A DNA stretch of 64,000 nt. Origin: Halohasta litchfieldiae. Its GTDB lineage: Archaea; Halobacteriota; Halobacteria; Halobacteriales; Haloferacaceae. The stretch is from contig NZ_CP024845.1 in assembly GCF_002788215.1 (NCBI RefSeq), positions 3,162,001 through 3,226,000 of the forward strand, in the 5' to 3' direction. Position 1 is the stretch's first letter. Every line of letters begins with the position of its first letter. A program made the position numbers and the translations under genes. Positions 34,162 to 42,835 of the stretch are shown in pieces. The notes beneath the pieces were generated by a model that saw nothing but the letters and a program-made list of their open reading frames with translations, was not told the DNA's origin and did no database searches.

Positions 34162-35229
34162 ATGTGTATGCAACAGGTCGACGCGGAGCTATCGAGGCTC
34201 GACCGCGCAATCGTCAACGCGTTTCAGGGCGGGTTTCCGACGGTTGAGCGCCCCTTCGAGCCCGCGGCGGCAGCACTCCGTGATCAGGGAGTCGACGTGA
34301 CGGCCGACGAACTGCTCGCGCGCGTCCAACACCTCGACGAGGAGGGAATCTTGACTCGGTTCGGCGCGCTGGTCAACGCCCAAGAAATCGGTGGCAATGC
34401 CTCGCTGGTCGCCATGCACGCCCCACCCGAGCGCTTCGATGAGATCGCCGACCAAGTAAACGAGTTCCGCGAAGTCGCCCACAACTACGAACGCGAACAT
34501 CCACATCTCAACATGTGGTTCGTCGTCAGTGTAGCTGACGAGGATCGAATCGAAGAGGTCCTCGCAGAGATCGAGGCCGAAACCGGCCAGCAGACCTACA
34601 ACCTCCCCAAACAGCAGGAGTTCCGCGTCGAGGCCAAGTTCATGCTCGATGGCCCAATCGACGAGGGCGACGTCGACCTTGCCGACCTTGGTCCAGCAGT
34701 CGACCCAACCGACAAGACCACCTTGACGCCCGCAGAACGGGATCTCGTCATCGAAATTCAGGGCGGACTCCCGATTACTGCGACACCGTATGCCGACGTT
34801 GCCGATGCACTCGATGCGGATGTCGACTGGGTAATCGAGACGATCAAACGGTTCAACGAGGAGGGGAAAGTCCGCCGTGTCGGCGTTATTCCGAACCACT
34901 ACGCGCTGGGCTACACCGAAAACGGAATGACCGTCTGGAACGTCCCCGACGACCTCGTTTCGGAGGTCGGCCCAGAAATCGCCAGTCTGGGTTTCGTTAC
35001 CCACTGCTACCAGCGACCCCGCCACGAGGGCGTCTGGCCCTACAACTTCTTTGCGATGACCCACGGTCGGACCGAAGCCGAGAGTCAACAGCGCATCCAG
35101 CAGGTCAAAGCACGGATGGATGACTTCTGGGACGTTGAGGACGAGGACTGGGACTCGCTGTTTTCGACCCAGATTCTCAAAAAGACCGGGATTCGACTGG
35201 CCGAACGAGCGGAGGCGAACACGGAGTGA
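34162..35229 (+). CDS. ahbAB: Siroheme decarboxylase, fused AhbA-AhbB (NirDL type)
   Basis: The protein (355 residues from ATG 34162; ATG 34168 is nearly equivalent) has two AsnC/Lrp-like halves. Half one spans about 5-165 with E-G-I-L-T-R-F-G-A-L near 70; half two spans about 190-350 with E-G-K-V-R-R-V-G-V-I-P-N-H-Y near 236 and H-C-Y-Q-R-P-R near 281. It decarboxylates siroheme to didecarboxysiroheme in the archaeal heme or heme d1 route. Its stop overlaps the GTG of the precorrin-2 dehydrogenase gene, and hemA follows, making a tetrapyrrole operon. Confidence 0.92.
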   Translation: MCMQQVDAELSRLDRAIVNAFQGGFPTVERPFEPAAAALRDQGVDVTADELLARVQHLDEEGILTRFGALVNAQEIGGNASLVAMHAPPERFDEIADQVNEFREVAHNYEREHPHLNMWFVVSVADEDRIEEVLAEIEAETGQQTYNLPKQQEFRVEAKFMLDGPIDEGDVDLADLGPAVDPTDKTTLTPAERDLVIEIQGGLPITATPYADVADALDADVDWVIETIKRFNEEGKVRRVGVIPNHYALGYTENGMTVWNVPDDLVSEVGPEIASLGFVTHCYQRPRHEGVWPYNFFAMTHGRTEAESQQRIQQVKARMDDFWDVEDEDWDSLFSTQILKKTGIRLAERAEANTE

Positions 35230-35900
35230 TACCGCTCTACCACGATTTCAGCGAGGAAACGGTTCTCGTCTTCGGCGGCGGCAGCGTCGGAGCCCGCAAG
35301 GCTCGCCGGTTTGCCCGCGAGGCGCAGGTGGTCGTCATCAGCCCGGCGTTCGACGAGCGATTTGAGACCGACGAAGAGCTGGCAGCTGTCGACCGAATCC
35401 GTGCGGCTCCGGAGCCAGCCGAGGTCCCGGAGTGGGTCGACCGATTCGAGCCTGTCTTGGTCGTTGCTGCAACCGACGACCCTGATTTAAATAGGGCAGT
35501 CGACGAGGCAGCCAGCGAACGTGGACTACTTATAAACCGTACCGACCAGTCCGGCGGACGGGATGTCGACAGCGTCGTCGTTCCGGCCACCGTGCGCGAT
35601 GGGCCGGTATCGGTTGCGATTTCGACCGGCGGGAAGAGTCCCGCACTCTCGCGATATTTGCGCCAGCAGATCGAAGCCGAAATCGAGGATGCGGGTGCGA
35701 TGGCCGAGCTTACGGGGGAGCTTCGAGCGGAGCTGAAAGAATCCGACCTCTCGGTGGCAGATCGCCGGGCGGCTGTCCGGTCGGTTGTCCGTTCGTCGTC
35801 CGTTTGGAAGGCTTTACATACGGGTACTGCCAAAGCGACAAAAGAGGCAGAGCGCGTAATGGCAGCCGAACACGACGACACGGACGGTGGAAGCCGATGA
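35226..35900 (+). CDS. Precorrin-2 dehydrogenase / sirohydrochlorin ferrochelatase (CysG N-terminal type)
   Basis: The 224-residue protein starts with GTG (M-I-P-L-Y-H-D-F), overlapping the upstream stop. It has an NAD-binding motif, V-F-G-G-G-S-V-G-A-R-K-A near 15-26, and the catalytic-domain segment S-T-G-G-K-S-P-A-L-S-R near 132-142. It oxidises precorrin-2 to sirohydrochlorin and probably inserts iron to give siroheme. Its product feeds AhbAB beside it and the siroheme-dependent nitrite reductase at 42.8 kb. Confidence 0.92.
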   Translation: MIPLYHDFSEETVLVFGGGSVGARKARRFAREAQVVVISPAFDERFETDEELAAVDRIRAAPEPAEVPEWVDRFEPVLVVAATDDPDLNRAVDEAASERGLLINRTDQSGGRDVDSVVVPATVRDGPVSVAISTGGKSPALSRYLRQQIEAEIEDAGAMAELTGELRAELKESDLSVADRRAAVRSVVRSSSVWKALHTGTAKATKEAERVMAAEHDDTDGGSR

Positions 35901-37279
35901 TTCGGACCGGTGTCATCACAGGCGTTAGCGTTTCGCATATGAACGCGAGCGTTGATGAGATCGAAGCCGCTAGCTGTGCCGATGTCGTCGGTCGGGTGGC
36001 TGCGCTTCGAGCAAAGCCGGGCGTTTCAGAGGCGTTCGCACTCCAGACATGCAACCGGTCGGAAGCCTACGTCGTCACTGATCACGCCCGGCAGGGTCGT
36101 GAGGCGCTGGCTGAGGTCGTTGCTGATGTTCGAGAGGGCGCCGTCGACCACATGGACCACGAGGAGAGCCTGCGGCATCTCATGCGTGTCGCCGCCGGGC
36201 TGGACTCGCTGGTCCTCGGCGAAGACCAGATTATTGGCCAACTCAAAACCGCCTTCGAGGCCTCGCGGTCGGCCGATGGGATCGGTCCGCTCCTCGACGA
36301 TGCGATCACGAAGGCGATCCACGTCGGCGAACGCGCACGCACGGAAACCGAAATCAACGAGGGCGTCGTCTCGCTTGGCTCGGCGGCGGTGGAACTCGCC
36401 AGCCGAGAGACGGCGCTCGCCGGGTCGACCGCACTCGTCGTCGGCGCCGGTGAGATGGGATCGCTGGCGGCCACGGCGCTCGAATCGGCGGGCGTCGACC
36501 GGATCGTGATCGCCAACCGGACGATCCCACACGCGACACACATTGCCGAGACGGTCGAGACCGAGGCCAGCGCCATTGGGCTCGACGCGGCGGCCGCGGC
36601 CGCCGAGCAGGCCACGGTCGTCATCACAGCAACCGGGAGCCCGGATCACGTCCTCGACAGCGAGGGGCTCGCGGCGGCCGGAGAGACGATCTGTATCGAT
36701 CTCGCTCAACCACGGGATATCGAGCCCGCGGCGGCCGCTGTCGACGGGATCGCGGTCTACGATATCGACGATCTCGAATCGGTCACCGAGTCAACCCATC
36801 GTCGGCGGAAGGTCGCCGCCGAGGAGGTCAAGGCCATGATCGACGAGGAGTTCGACCGACTGTTGGCGCTGTTTAAACGCAAGCGTGCCGACGAGGCGAT
36901 CAGCGCGATGTACGAAAGCGCCGAGCGCGTCAAAAATCGGGAGGTCACCACTGCGGTCGACAAACTGGAGGCCCACGGCGAGTTGAACGACAAACAGCGC
37001 GACGTGATCGACTCGCTGGCGGATTCACTCGTCGGCCAGTTGCTGTCGGCTCCGACCAAGAGCCTGCGGGATGCGGCCGCCGAGGACGACTGGACGACGA
37101 TCCAGACCGCGATGCAGCTATTTAATCCGGAGTTCGACGGCGAGTTCCCACCGAGCGACGGTGAAATGGACGAAGCGTCGACCGAGGACCGCCCATCGGA
37201 GAGGCCCGACGAGATCCCGGAGGGCGTCTCGCCGGAGGATATTCCACCCCACGTTCTCGAACAGTTATCCGACGATTAA
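35897..37279 (+). CDS. hemA: Glutamyl-tRNA reductase
   Basis: The 460-residue enzyme reduces glutamyl-tRNA to glutamate-1-semialdehyde, the first step of tetrapyrrole synthesis. The nucleophilic cysteine is C52 in L-Q-T-C-N-R-S-E. L-G-E-D-Q-I near 109-114 and the NADPH motif V-V-G-A-G-E-M-G follow. A long acidic C-terminal tail rich in E, P and D is haloarchaeal. The ATG overlaps the preceding stop (ATGA). Confidence 0.96.
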   Translation: MIRTGVITGVSVSHMNASVDEIEAASCADVVGRVAALRAKPGVSEAFALQTCNRSEAYVVTDHARQGREALAEVVADVREGAVDHMDHEESLRHLMRVAAGLDSLVLGEDQIIGQLKTAFEASRSADGIGPLLDDAITKAIHVGERARTETEINEGVVSLGSAAVELASRETALAGSTALVVGAGEMGSLAATALESAGVDRIVIANRTIPHATHIAETVETEASAIGLDAAAAAAEQATVVITATGSPDHVLDSEGLAAAGETICIDLAQPRDIEPAAAAVDGIAVYDIDDLESVTESTHRRRKVAAEEVKAMIDEEFDRLLALFKRKRADEAISAMYESAERVKNREVTTAVDKLEAHGELNDKQRDVIDSLADSLVGQLLSAPTKSLRDAAAEDDWTTIQTAMQLFNPEFDGEFPPSDGEMDEASTEDRPSERPDEIPEGVSPEDIPPHVLEQLSDD

Positions 37280-37346
37280 CGGGTCAGTGACACCGTGTCA
37301 GTCGACCGCCACCAACTGTTATTGAGCCGGACGTCGACTTCCAACC

Positions 37347-37616
37347 ATGACACTCGATAACGACGAGATAGCCGACCGGCTGCCCGACGACTGGGGCCGC
37401 GAGGGCGACGAAATCGTCCGGACCTACGAGTTCGACGACTACCTCACTGGCGTCGACTTCGCAACCGAGTGCGCCGAAATAGCCAACGAGGAGTTCCATC
37501 ACCCCGAACTGATCATCGGCTTCCGGACTGTGGAGGTGCGGCTGACGAGCCACGAGGCTGGTGGAATCACCGATGACGACATCCGGCTTGCAAAGCAGTT
37601 CGACGACGAGTACTGA
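37347..37616 (+). CDS. Pterin-4a-carbinolamine dehydratase
   Basis: The 89-residue protein has the PCD motif E-F-H-H-P-E-L near 48-54, followed by V-E-V-R-L-T-S-H and G-G-I-T-D-D-D near 70-76. It would dehydrate 4a-hydroxytetrahydropterins or act as a dimerisation cofactor. It is five bases ahead of the LWR-salt gene. Confidence 0.93.
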   Translation: MTLDNDEIADRLPDDWGREGDEIVRTYEFDDYLTGVDFATECAEIANEEFHHPELIIGFRTVEVRLTSHEAGGITDDDIRLAKQFDDEY

Positions 37617-37621
37617 GACCG

Positions 37622-37984
37622 ATGGACGCCGCCTACGTGTTTCGCGTCCGCTTTCGCCTCGATCCCGACGACGTGCGAGTCGACCCCAACGAGTTCGAGA
37701 CCGTCCTCCGGATTCCGGCCGCAGAGCCCGGAAAAGAGGGCTGGCTGTTCTTCCAGCAGCACCTCTGGCGGGGCAAGGTTGGCGACGAGAAACACCTCCG
37801 GGAGATTGCCGAAGATCATCTTGGCGTGTCGGTCAGTGCAGCGAGCTTCAGCGAACTCGAAACCGACGAGCCGTATCTCGACGCGCTGAAAGACGAGATT
37901 GCGGTTGGGGTGGCGAGATTCAACGCCGACTCGGTCGACGAAGTCCTCCACAAATATCTCGGCAGTTCGATCCACGTCCGATAA
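37622..37984 (+). CDS. LWR-salt domain protein
   Basis: The 120-residue acidic soluble protein contains the diagnostic H-L-W-R-G-K segment near 42-47, preceded by E-G-W-L-F-F-Q-Q. This matches the haloarchaeal LWR-salt family, whose function is unknown. It is probably co-transcribed with the PCD gene. The family name is from memory. Confidence 0.75.
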   Translation: MDAAYVFRVRFRLDPDDVRVDPNEFETVLRIPAAEPGKEGWLFFQQHLWRGKVGDEKHLREIAEDHLGVSVSAASFSELETDEPYLDALKDEIAVGVARFNADSVDEVLHKYLGSSIHVR

Positions 37985-38059
37985 CCAGACAGATCGATCT
38001 ACCGGCCAGTTTGTTACACCGTAACACACATATACCATAGCCACGTAGATATTTGTCCA

Positions 38060-38737
38060 ATGGTCACCGAGGAGTACGATTTCTGGCTGTTCGATCTCGA
38101 CGGGACGCTGATCGACACCGAGTGGGGGTACACCCGCGAGGTGTTCGACCGCGTCGGTGATCGGTTAGGTCGACCGTTTAGCGACCGCGAGGCCGAAATC
38201 ATCTGGCACGGGCTGGGTGGCGCACGCGACCCCATGCTCCGACAGTGGGGGATCGACCCCGCGGAGTTTTGGCCCGTGTTCCACGACGAAGAAGAGCCGC
38301 TGGTTCGGGCGGAATCAACGTATCTCCACCCCGACGCGGTCGACTTCATGGCTGAGATCGAACGCCAATCGGTGCCGGTCGGCCTCGTGACCCACTGCCA
38401 AGAGTTTTTGACCGAACCCGTGTTACAGCATCTCGATATCGGTGACTGGTTCGACACCGTCGTCTGTTGTACCGAGGAGTTGGGGTGGAAACCCGACCCT
38501 GCGCCGGTGAGCCATGCGATGAGCCAGTTGGGTGTCGACGCCAGCCAGCGCGGCGTGTTGGCGGGTGATGGCGAAAGCGACATCGGCGCGGCGTGGAACG
38601 CCGGACTCGATGGGATTCACGTCGAACGCCACGGCGTCGACCAGCGGGGACGCTGTGTGTTGGGCGATTATCGCGTCGACTCCTTCGAGCCGCTGTTGTC
38701 GGATGTGGCAACCGATGGCGGAACGAAACGGGTGTAA
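38060..38737 (+). CDS. HAD-superfamily phosphatase
   Basis: The 225-residue protein has HAD motif I F-D-L-D-G-T-L-I-D with the nucleophile at D12, motif II V-T-H near 119 and motif IV G-D-G-E-S-D near 172. A helical cap lies between motifs I and II, as in phosphoglycolate phosphatase-like enzymes. The substrate cannot be told from sequence. Confidence 0.9.
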   Translation: MVTEEYDFWLFDLDGTLIDTEWGYTREVFDRVGDRLGRPFSDREAEIIWHGLGGARDPMLRQWGIDPAEFWPVFHDEEEPLVRAESTYLHPDAVDFMAEIERQSVPVGLVTHCQEFLTEPVLQHLDIGDWFDTVVCCTEELGWKPDPAPVSHAMSQLGVDASQRGVLAGDGESDIGAAWNAGLDGIHVERHGVDQRGRCVLGDYRVDSFEPLLSDVATDGGTKRV

Positions 38738-38751
38738 AAACGCTTCTGCAG

Positions 38752-39492
38752 TTAGTCGGCGAGATTCGGTGAGGCAGTCGACTCGCCGTCGTCACCGCCA
38801 GCGTCCATCGCCAGCGCGTCGTCGGCCAGTGGGTTGAGCGCATCCCGACCGAGCAGCGCGAAGACGGCGAAGCCGACCTTCGTGATGATGTCGAGATAGA
38901 CGACCACCATCATCTCCGTGTTCGGCAGCAGGTAGCCGTATCCGACGGGTGCCAGCAGCCAGACGATGGGGTACATCGTCCAGAGAACGACCGTCACGTT
39001 GCGGAGTTTGGTGAACACCATCGCCACGCGGTCGGTTTCGAACGTTGCTCGTGCCGGAAGTTCGACCACAAGCAGGTAGGCAAGGGCGAGATAGGCAAGG
39101 GTGCCAGCCCCGAACAGCGCCAACGAGAGCGTCCCGGTGGTGAAGATCGCAGCGATCCCGAGGAGGATCAGCGCCACATCGAGGCCGATCAGGAGGCCGT
39201 AGATCTGCTTGCCCGGCTTACAGAGCAGCGTCATATAGAGAATCAAAAGCGGCGTCGTCAACAGCCAGTCGACGTACCGCGGGGTGTAGAAGCTCGCCCC
39301 ATCGACCGAGAGCGTGCCGATTCCCTGTGAGGTCAGCGTATACGAGACGGCGGCAATAGCGGTAATCGCCGCGAGAATCGCATAGTAGCGTCGGTTCTCC
39401 GGCTCAGTAAGCGCGAAGTAGACCGAGGGGAGCGTGCCGGCCGCCAGCGCAATGGCACCGATAGCCGCCCAGAGTTCGACGGGCAGTATCAT
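38752..39492 (-). CDS. sop2: Sensory rhodopsin II
   Basis: The 246-residue retinal protein has seven membrane helices. The retinal lysine is K205. Residue numbers coincide with Natronomonas SRII: counterion D75, signalling residues Y174 and T204, and transducer contact Y199 are all present. The position of the proton donor in pumps is Y86, so it should not pump; SRII of Natronomonas has Phe there. A short acidic C-terminal tail follows. Its ATG overlaps the stop of the transducer gene, the usual htr-sop order. It would mediate blue-light avoidance. Confidence 0.9.
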   Translation of the reverse strand: MILPVELWAAIGAIALAAGTLPSVYFALTEPENRRYYAILAAITAIAAVSYTLTSQGIGTLSVDGASFYTPRYVDWLLTTPLLILYMTLLCKPGKQIYGLLIGLDVALILLGIAAIFTTGTLSLALFGAGTLAYLALAYLLVVELPARATFETDRVAMVFTKLRNVTVVLWTMYPIVWLLAPVGYGYLLPNTEMMVVVYLDIITKVGFAVFALLGRDALNPLADDALAMDAGGDDGESTASPNLAD

Positions 39493-41171
39493 CGGTCATC
39501 ACCGAACTGGAAGCCACCGTCGTCAGTGTGTTTGCCGCCGTCGGTGGCTGCTTTCGAGCTCCCCCCTGTCGGCGAGTTGTCGACTGTGATCTGGTTGGTC
39601 GACCCACCGGATCGCCCCGGCCCATCCGTCGAGATATCGAACTGATCGAGGACAGCCAACAGTTTCTCGGCTTGCGAACCGAGCTCGCCGGCCTCGTGTT
39701 CGACTGTTTCGAGGCTCTTGAGCTGCTGTTCGGTGGTATCGGTCACGTTGTCGGCCGCATTGGACGTCTGCTCGCTGATCGACGCGACTTCGTCGATCAT
39801 GTCGACGACCGCGCCGGCGGCGCGGGCCTGGTCTTCGGTCGTCTTGTTGATCTCGCTCATACTGCTGTCGATCTCGTCGACGTACTCGATGACGTTGTTG
39901 AGTTGATCGATTGCACCCTCGACAGTTTCGACGCCTTGGCTGATTCGAATGGTGGTTTCGTCCATTCCGGCGACCGCATCGCCGGTTCGCTCTTGGACGC
40001 TCTGGATTTTGCCGTCGATCTCGCTGGCGGCCTCTTTGGTCTCCTCGGCAAGCGATTTGACCTCTTCGGCAACGACCGCGAACCCTGCGCCCTCTTCGCC
40101 CGCGCGGGCGGCCTCGATGGAGGCATTCAGGGCCAAGAGGTTCGTCTGCTCGGCGATCTCGCTGATCATATCCGCGATTTCGCCGATTTCGGTCATCTCC
40201 TCGTCGAGCGCCTCGATGTCCTCCATCGTTTCGTCGGTTGTTTCCTCGACGGCGGCCATCTGTTCGAGCGCGTCGGCGGCGGCGGACTCGCCTTCGGTTC
40301 CGGCCTCGGTCGCGTTCTCGGTGGTTTGGGCGACCGTTTCGACGGTTGCGGCGACCTCTTCGGCACCCGAGGAGAGCCCGTCCATCTCGTTGGCTACCTC
40401 TCGGAGGTTTTCGGTCTGTTTGTGGGCTCCTTCGGAGATGTCTTCGACAGCATCCGAGACGCCACCACTGGTTCGCTGGAGTTCTTCGGCACGAGTATCG
40501 ACGCCACTTGCGGCGTCGCCCACGGTGTCGGCGAACGTTGTGACCTCGCCAATCGTCCCTTCCAGTTCGTCGAGCATCTCGTTGAACGCGAGACCGACCT
40601 GCTGCATGGCCTCACTTTCGCCGTTGGGGTCGACGCGCTGGGTCAGATCGCCGTTGGCGACCTGCCGCATCGTTCGCTCGTAGCTCTCGGCCTGCTGTTC
40701 GATTCTGGAGGCTCGGCGCTCCATTTCGTCGCGGGCCGCTTGGGCCTCTTGGGTGGCGTCTTCGGCCTCGTGGCGGGCCTCGTCGGCGGCCGAAATCTCC
40801 TGTCGCAGGGAGCGACGCATCGATTCGAACGAGCGGTAGAGCTGGCCGATTTCGTCGCTGCGCTCGGTTTCGAGTTCGACATCAAGATCACCGTCGGCCA
40901 TCCGGTCGGCCTTGCCGGCCAGATGGCGCAACGAAATAATCGTCTGGCTACCGATGGTGACGCCGATCAGCGCGAGACTGATTACCGTCAGCAGGATGAG
41001 GCCGAGGATGCTCGACCCCAACTCCCCGCTGCCGGCTCCGAGCGCCTCGACTGCCTCGATATGCACGAACAGCCCGGCGCCGACGACGATTCCGACGACC
41101 CCGAGCAGCGACAACGTCAGCTTTGCCGCGTAGCTTCCGCGGATGAAGTTCAGTGACTGCTCCGTACTCAT
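39489..41171 (-). CDS. htr2: Sensory rhodopsin II transducer HtrII
   Basis: From M-S-T-E-Q-S the protein has 560 residues. Two membrane helices (about 17-38 and 54-76) are joined by only ~15 outside residues, as in Natronomonas HtrII and unlike the large periplasmic domain of Halobacterium HtrII. HAMP linkers follow, the first with G-D-L-D-V-E-L-E. The methyl-accepting signalling hairpin has E-I-A-E-Q-T-N-L-L-A-L-N-A at its tip. It passes light signals from the rhodopsin to CheA/CheW. The region matching Asn74 of Natronomonas HtrII reads V-I-S-L, so that contact is Ser. Confidence 0.92.
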   Translation of the reverse strand: MSTEQSLNFIRGSYAAKLTLSLLGVVGIVVGAGLFVHIEAVEALGAGSGELGSSILGLILLTVISLALIGVTIGSQTIISLRHLAGKADRMADGDLDVELETERSDEIGQLYRSFESMRRSLRQEISAADEARHEAEDATQEAQAARDEMERRASRIEQQAESYERTMRQVANGDLTQRVDPNGESEAMQQVGLAFNEMLDELEGTIGEVTTFADTVGDAASGVDTRAEELQRTSGGVSDAVEDISEGAHKQTENLREVANEMDGLSSGAEEVAATVETVAQTTENATEAGTEGESAAADALEQMAAVEETTDETMEDIEALDEEMTEIGEIADMISEIAEQTNLLALNASIEAARAGEEGAGFAVVAEEVKSLAEETKEAASEIDGKIQSVQERTGDAVAGMDETTIRISQGVETVEGAIDQLNNVIEYVDEIDSSMSEINKTTEDQARAAGAVVDMIDEVASISEQTSNAADNVTDTTEQQLKSLETVEHEAGELGSQAEKLLAVLDQFDISTDGPGRSGGSTNQITVDNSPTGGSSKAATDGGKHTDDGGFQFGDDR

Positions 41172-41252
41172 AGTGATACCAACTAGTAAGATATCGTGTA
41201 TCATAAAACCACAACACGCAGTTATCAGTGCTGAGAGTCGTCTACAGGTAGT

Positions 41253-42017
41253 TCAGAGATCAGTCGGGTGAGCGTGGTAGCTCGTCGACAGTCCCCAGTC
41301 GTCGACCAGTGTCTGTAGGCTCCGAACGCCGAATGTTTCGGTCGCGTAGTGGCCTGCCAGAATGGCGTTGATATTGGCCTCGCGAGCCTGATGGTAGAGC
41401 TTCTGTTTGCCCTCGCCAGTTATCAGGAGGTCGACGTCCGCCGCGATGGCCTCGTCGAGCCAGTCGCTGCCGCTACCGGTGACGATGGCGACGGTCGCTA
41501 CCTCGTCGGGGCCGAAGTCGAATGTCTGGACGCTGTCGGTGCCCTCCAGTTCGGTTTCGAGTTGGGTCGTGATCTCGTCGACCGAACGGGCCTCACCCAG
41601 TCGACCCTGCTGGCCAATCGTCACAGGACCCATCGATCCAAAAGGAGCGGTGTCGGCCAATCCCAGCAGATCTGCGATTCCCGCCGCGTTGCCGACCGAC
41701 TGGTGGCCATCAAGCGGGAGATGCGAGACGTAGAGCGCGATGTCGTTTTTGATAAGCGGTGCAATCCGCCGGTACTGCCGGTCGGTGACGCGTTCGATCC
41801 CGCCCCACGAGAGTCCGTGGTGGGTCACGAGCACGTCAGCGTCTGCGTCGACCGCGGCCTCAATCGTTGCCTCGGCGGCGTCGACCGCGAACGCGGCGTG
41901 ATCTACGTCTTGCTCGGGGGGGCCAATCTGCAGGCCATTGGCGCTGGCGTCGACATCCGCATACGCGTCGGTCTGCAGTTCCTCATCTAATCGCGCGGTA
42001 AACGTCGAGAGTTCCAT
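41253..42017 (-). CDS. Nif3-like dinuclear metal-centre protein
   Basis: The 254-residue protein has the metal-ligand pattern of the Nif3/DUF34 family: V-T-H-H-G-L-S-W near 63-70, S-H-L-P-L-D near 98-103 and G-H-Y-A-T-E near 222-227. Members form hexameric toroids with two metals per subunit. The assignment as GTP cyclohydrolase type 2 often given to the family is not well supported. Confidence 0.92.
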   Translation of the reverse strand: MELSTFTARLDEELQTDAYADVDASANGLQIGPPEQDVDHAAFAVDAAEATIEAAVDADADVLVTHHGLSWGGIERVTDRQYRRIAPLIKNDIALYVSHLPLDGHQSVGNAAGIADLLGLADTAPFGSMGPVTIGQQGRLGEARSVDEITTQLETELEGTDSVQTFDFGPDEVATVAIVTGSGSDWLDEAIAADVDLLITGEGKQKLYHQAREANINAILAGHYATETFGVRSLQTLVDDWGLSTSYHAHPTDL

Positions 42018-42087
42018 ACCGACCGCTACGCGGCGAGCGGCTTGTAAGCCACGGACTCGCTACCGCAGCGAGACCAAAAGAGAGCAG

Positions 42088-42459
42088 TTACTCGATGGAG
42101 ACGGCGTTGACCTGCCCGTCCTGGCCGGGTCGGGAGGTGACGCGGGCCTTGCCCTCGCTGGTTTCGATGACTGCGCCCTTCGTGATGATGTTCCGTCGGA
42201 CGTAGTTGACGTTCGAGGGGTTCTCGACGACGTCCTCGATTGTGACTTCGGTCGTCTCGCCGCCGTCCGACAGCTGTGCGACGTTCGTCGACAGCGCGCG
42301 GAGTTTGTCATCGTTGCCACGGGCGTCGATGATCTGGAGGCGTGGTTCGGCGACAGTGGTCTCGGCTGGCTCGCGGCCGAGCTGGTGCCGTTTCTTTTTG
42401 CTGAAATGTTTGAGCCGTCCGCCGGTCCGCTTCCGCGTAGAGTGTCCCTGATCTTTCAT
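42088..42459 (-). CDS. rps8e: Ribosomal protein S8e
   Basis: The 123-residue protein starts with the basic S-T-R-K-R-T-G-G-R-L-K near 7-17 followed by K-K-K-R-H-Q-L-G-R-E, and has the family segments N-P-S-N-V-N-Y-V-R-R-N-I-I-T-K-G and S-R-P-G-Q-D-G near the C-terminus. It is a component of the archaeal 30S subunit. Confidence 0.96.
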   Translation of the reverse strand: MKDQGHSTRKRTGGRLKHFSKKKRHQLGREPAETTVAEPRLQIIDARGNDDKLRALSTNVAQLSDGGETTEVTIEDVVENPSNVNYVRRNIITKGAVIETSEGKARVTSRPGQDGQVNAVSIE

Positions 42460-42835
42460 ACTCCGAACTGAACACCAGCAGCTACTTGAATCGCTCGAAA
42501 CGACGCGGCTCGACCACCGCCGCCAGAGGGGCGAGAAGGCCAGTGGGCTCGCCGTTCTTCACAAAGTGTTGTCACTATTTGAGTACGCGATTCTGAAATT
42601 TGTACTTTCGCTGGATATTCGTTGGTTTGAGTAGGGTAAAAACACAGATCTAATCACCTTATACACATATTATTAGCTATTAAACTGTCCAGCTGTCGAC
42701 TTAGGCAGGTATATTTCTGACAATGTAAACGATTAGGGTTATATGTGTCCGGACAAGACCGTTTTACCGTGACTACACGGATGGATGTGCCACATACCGA
42801 ACTAAAATCGCACGTCTGTCCACACTGACCAAACC
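42460..42835. promoter_or_regulatory. Divergent upstream region of rps8e and nirA
   Basis: This 376-base gap has no gene. The rps8e half is GC-rich, the nirA half AT-rich. TATA-like sequences for rightward transcription lie at about 42656-42675 (TTATACACATATTATTAG) and 42737-42746 (GGTTATATGT). A nitrogen-responsive nirA promoter is likely here, but no known operator is recognised. Confidence 0.45.

Noticed and set aside
39528-41156. 542-codon plus-strand frame opposite htr2
   Set aside because: Antisense shadow; the minus strand has the complete transducer with its signalling hairpin.
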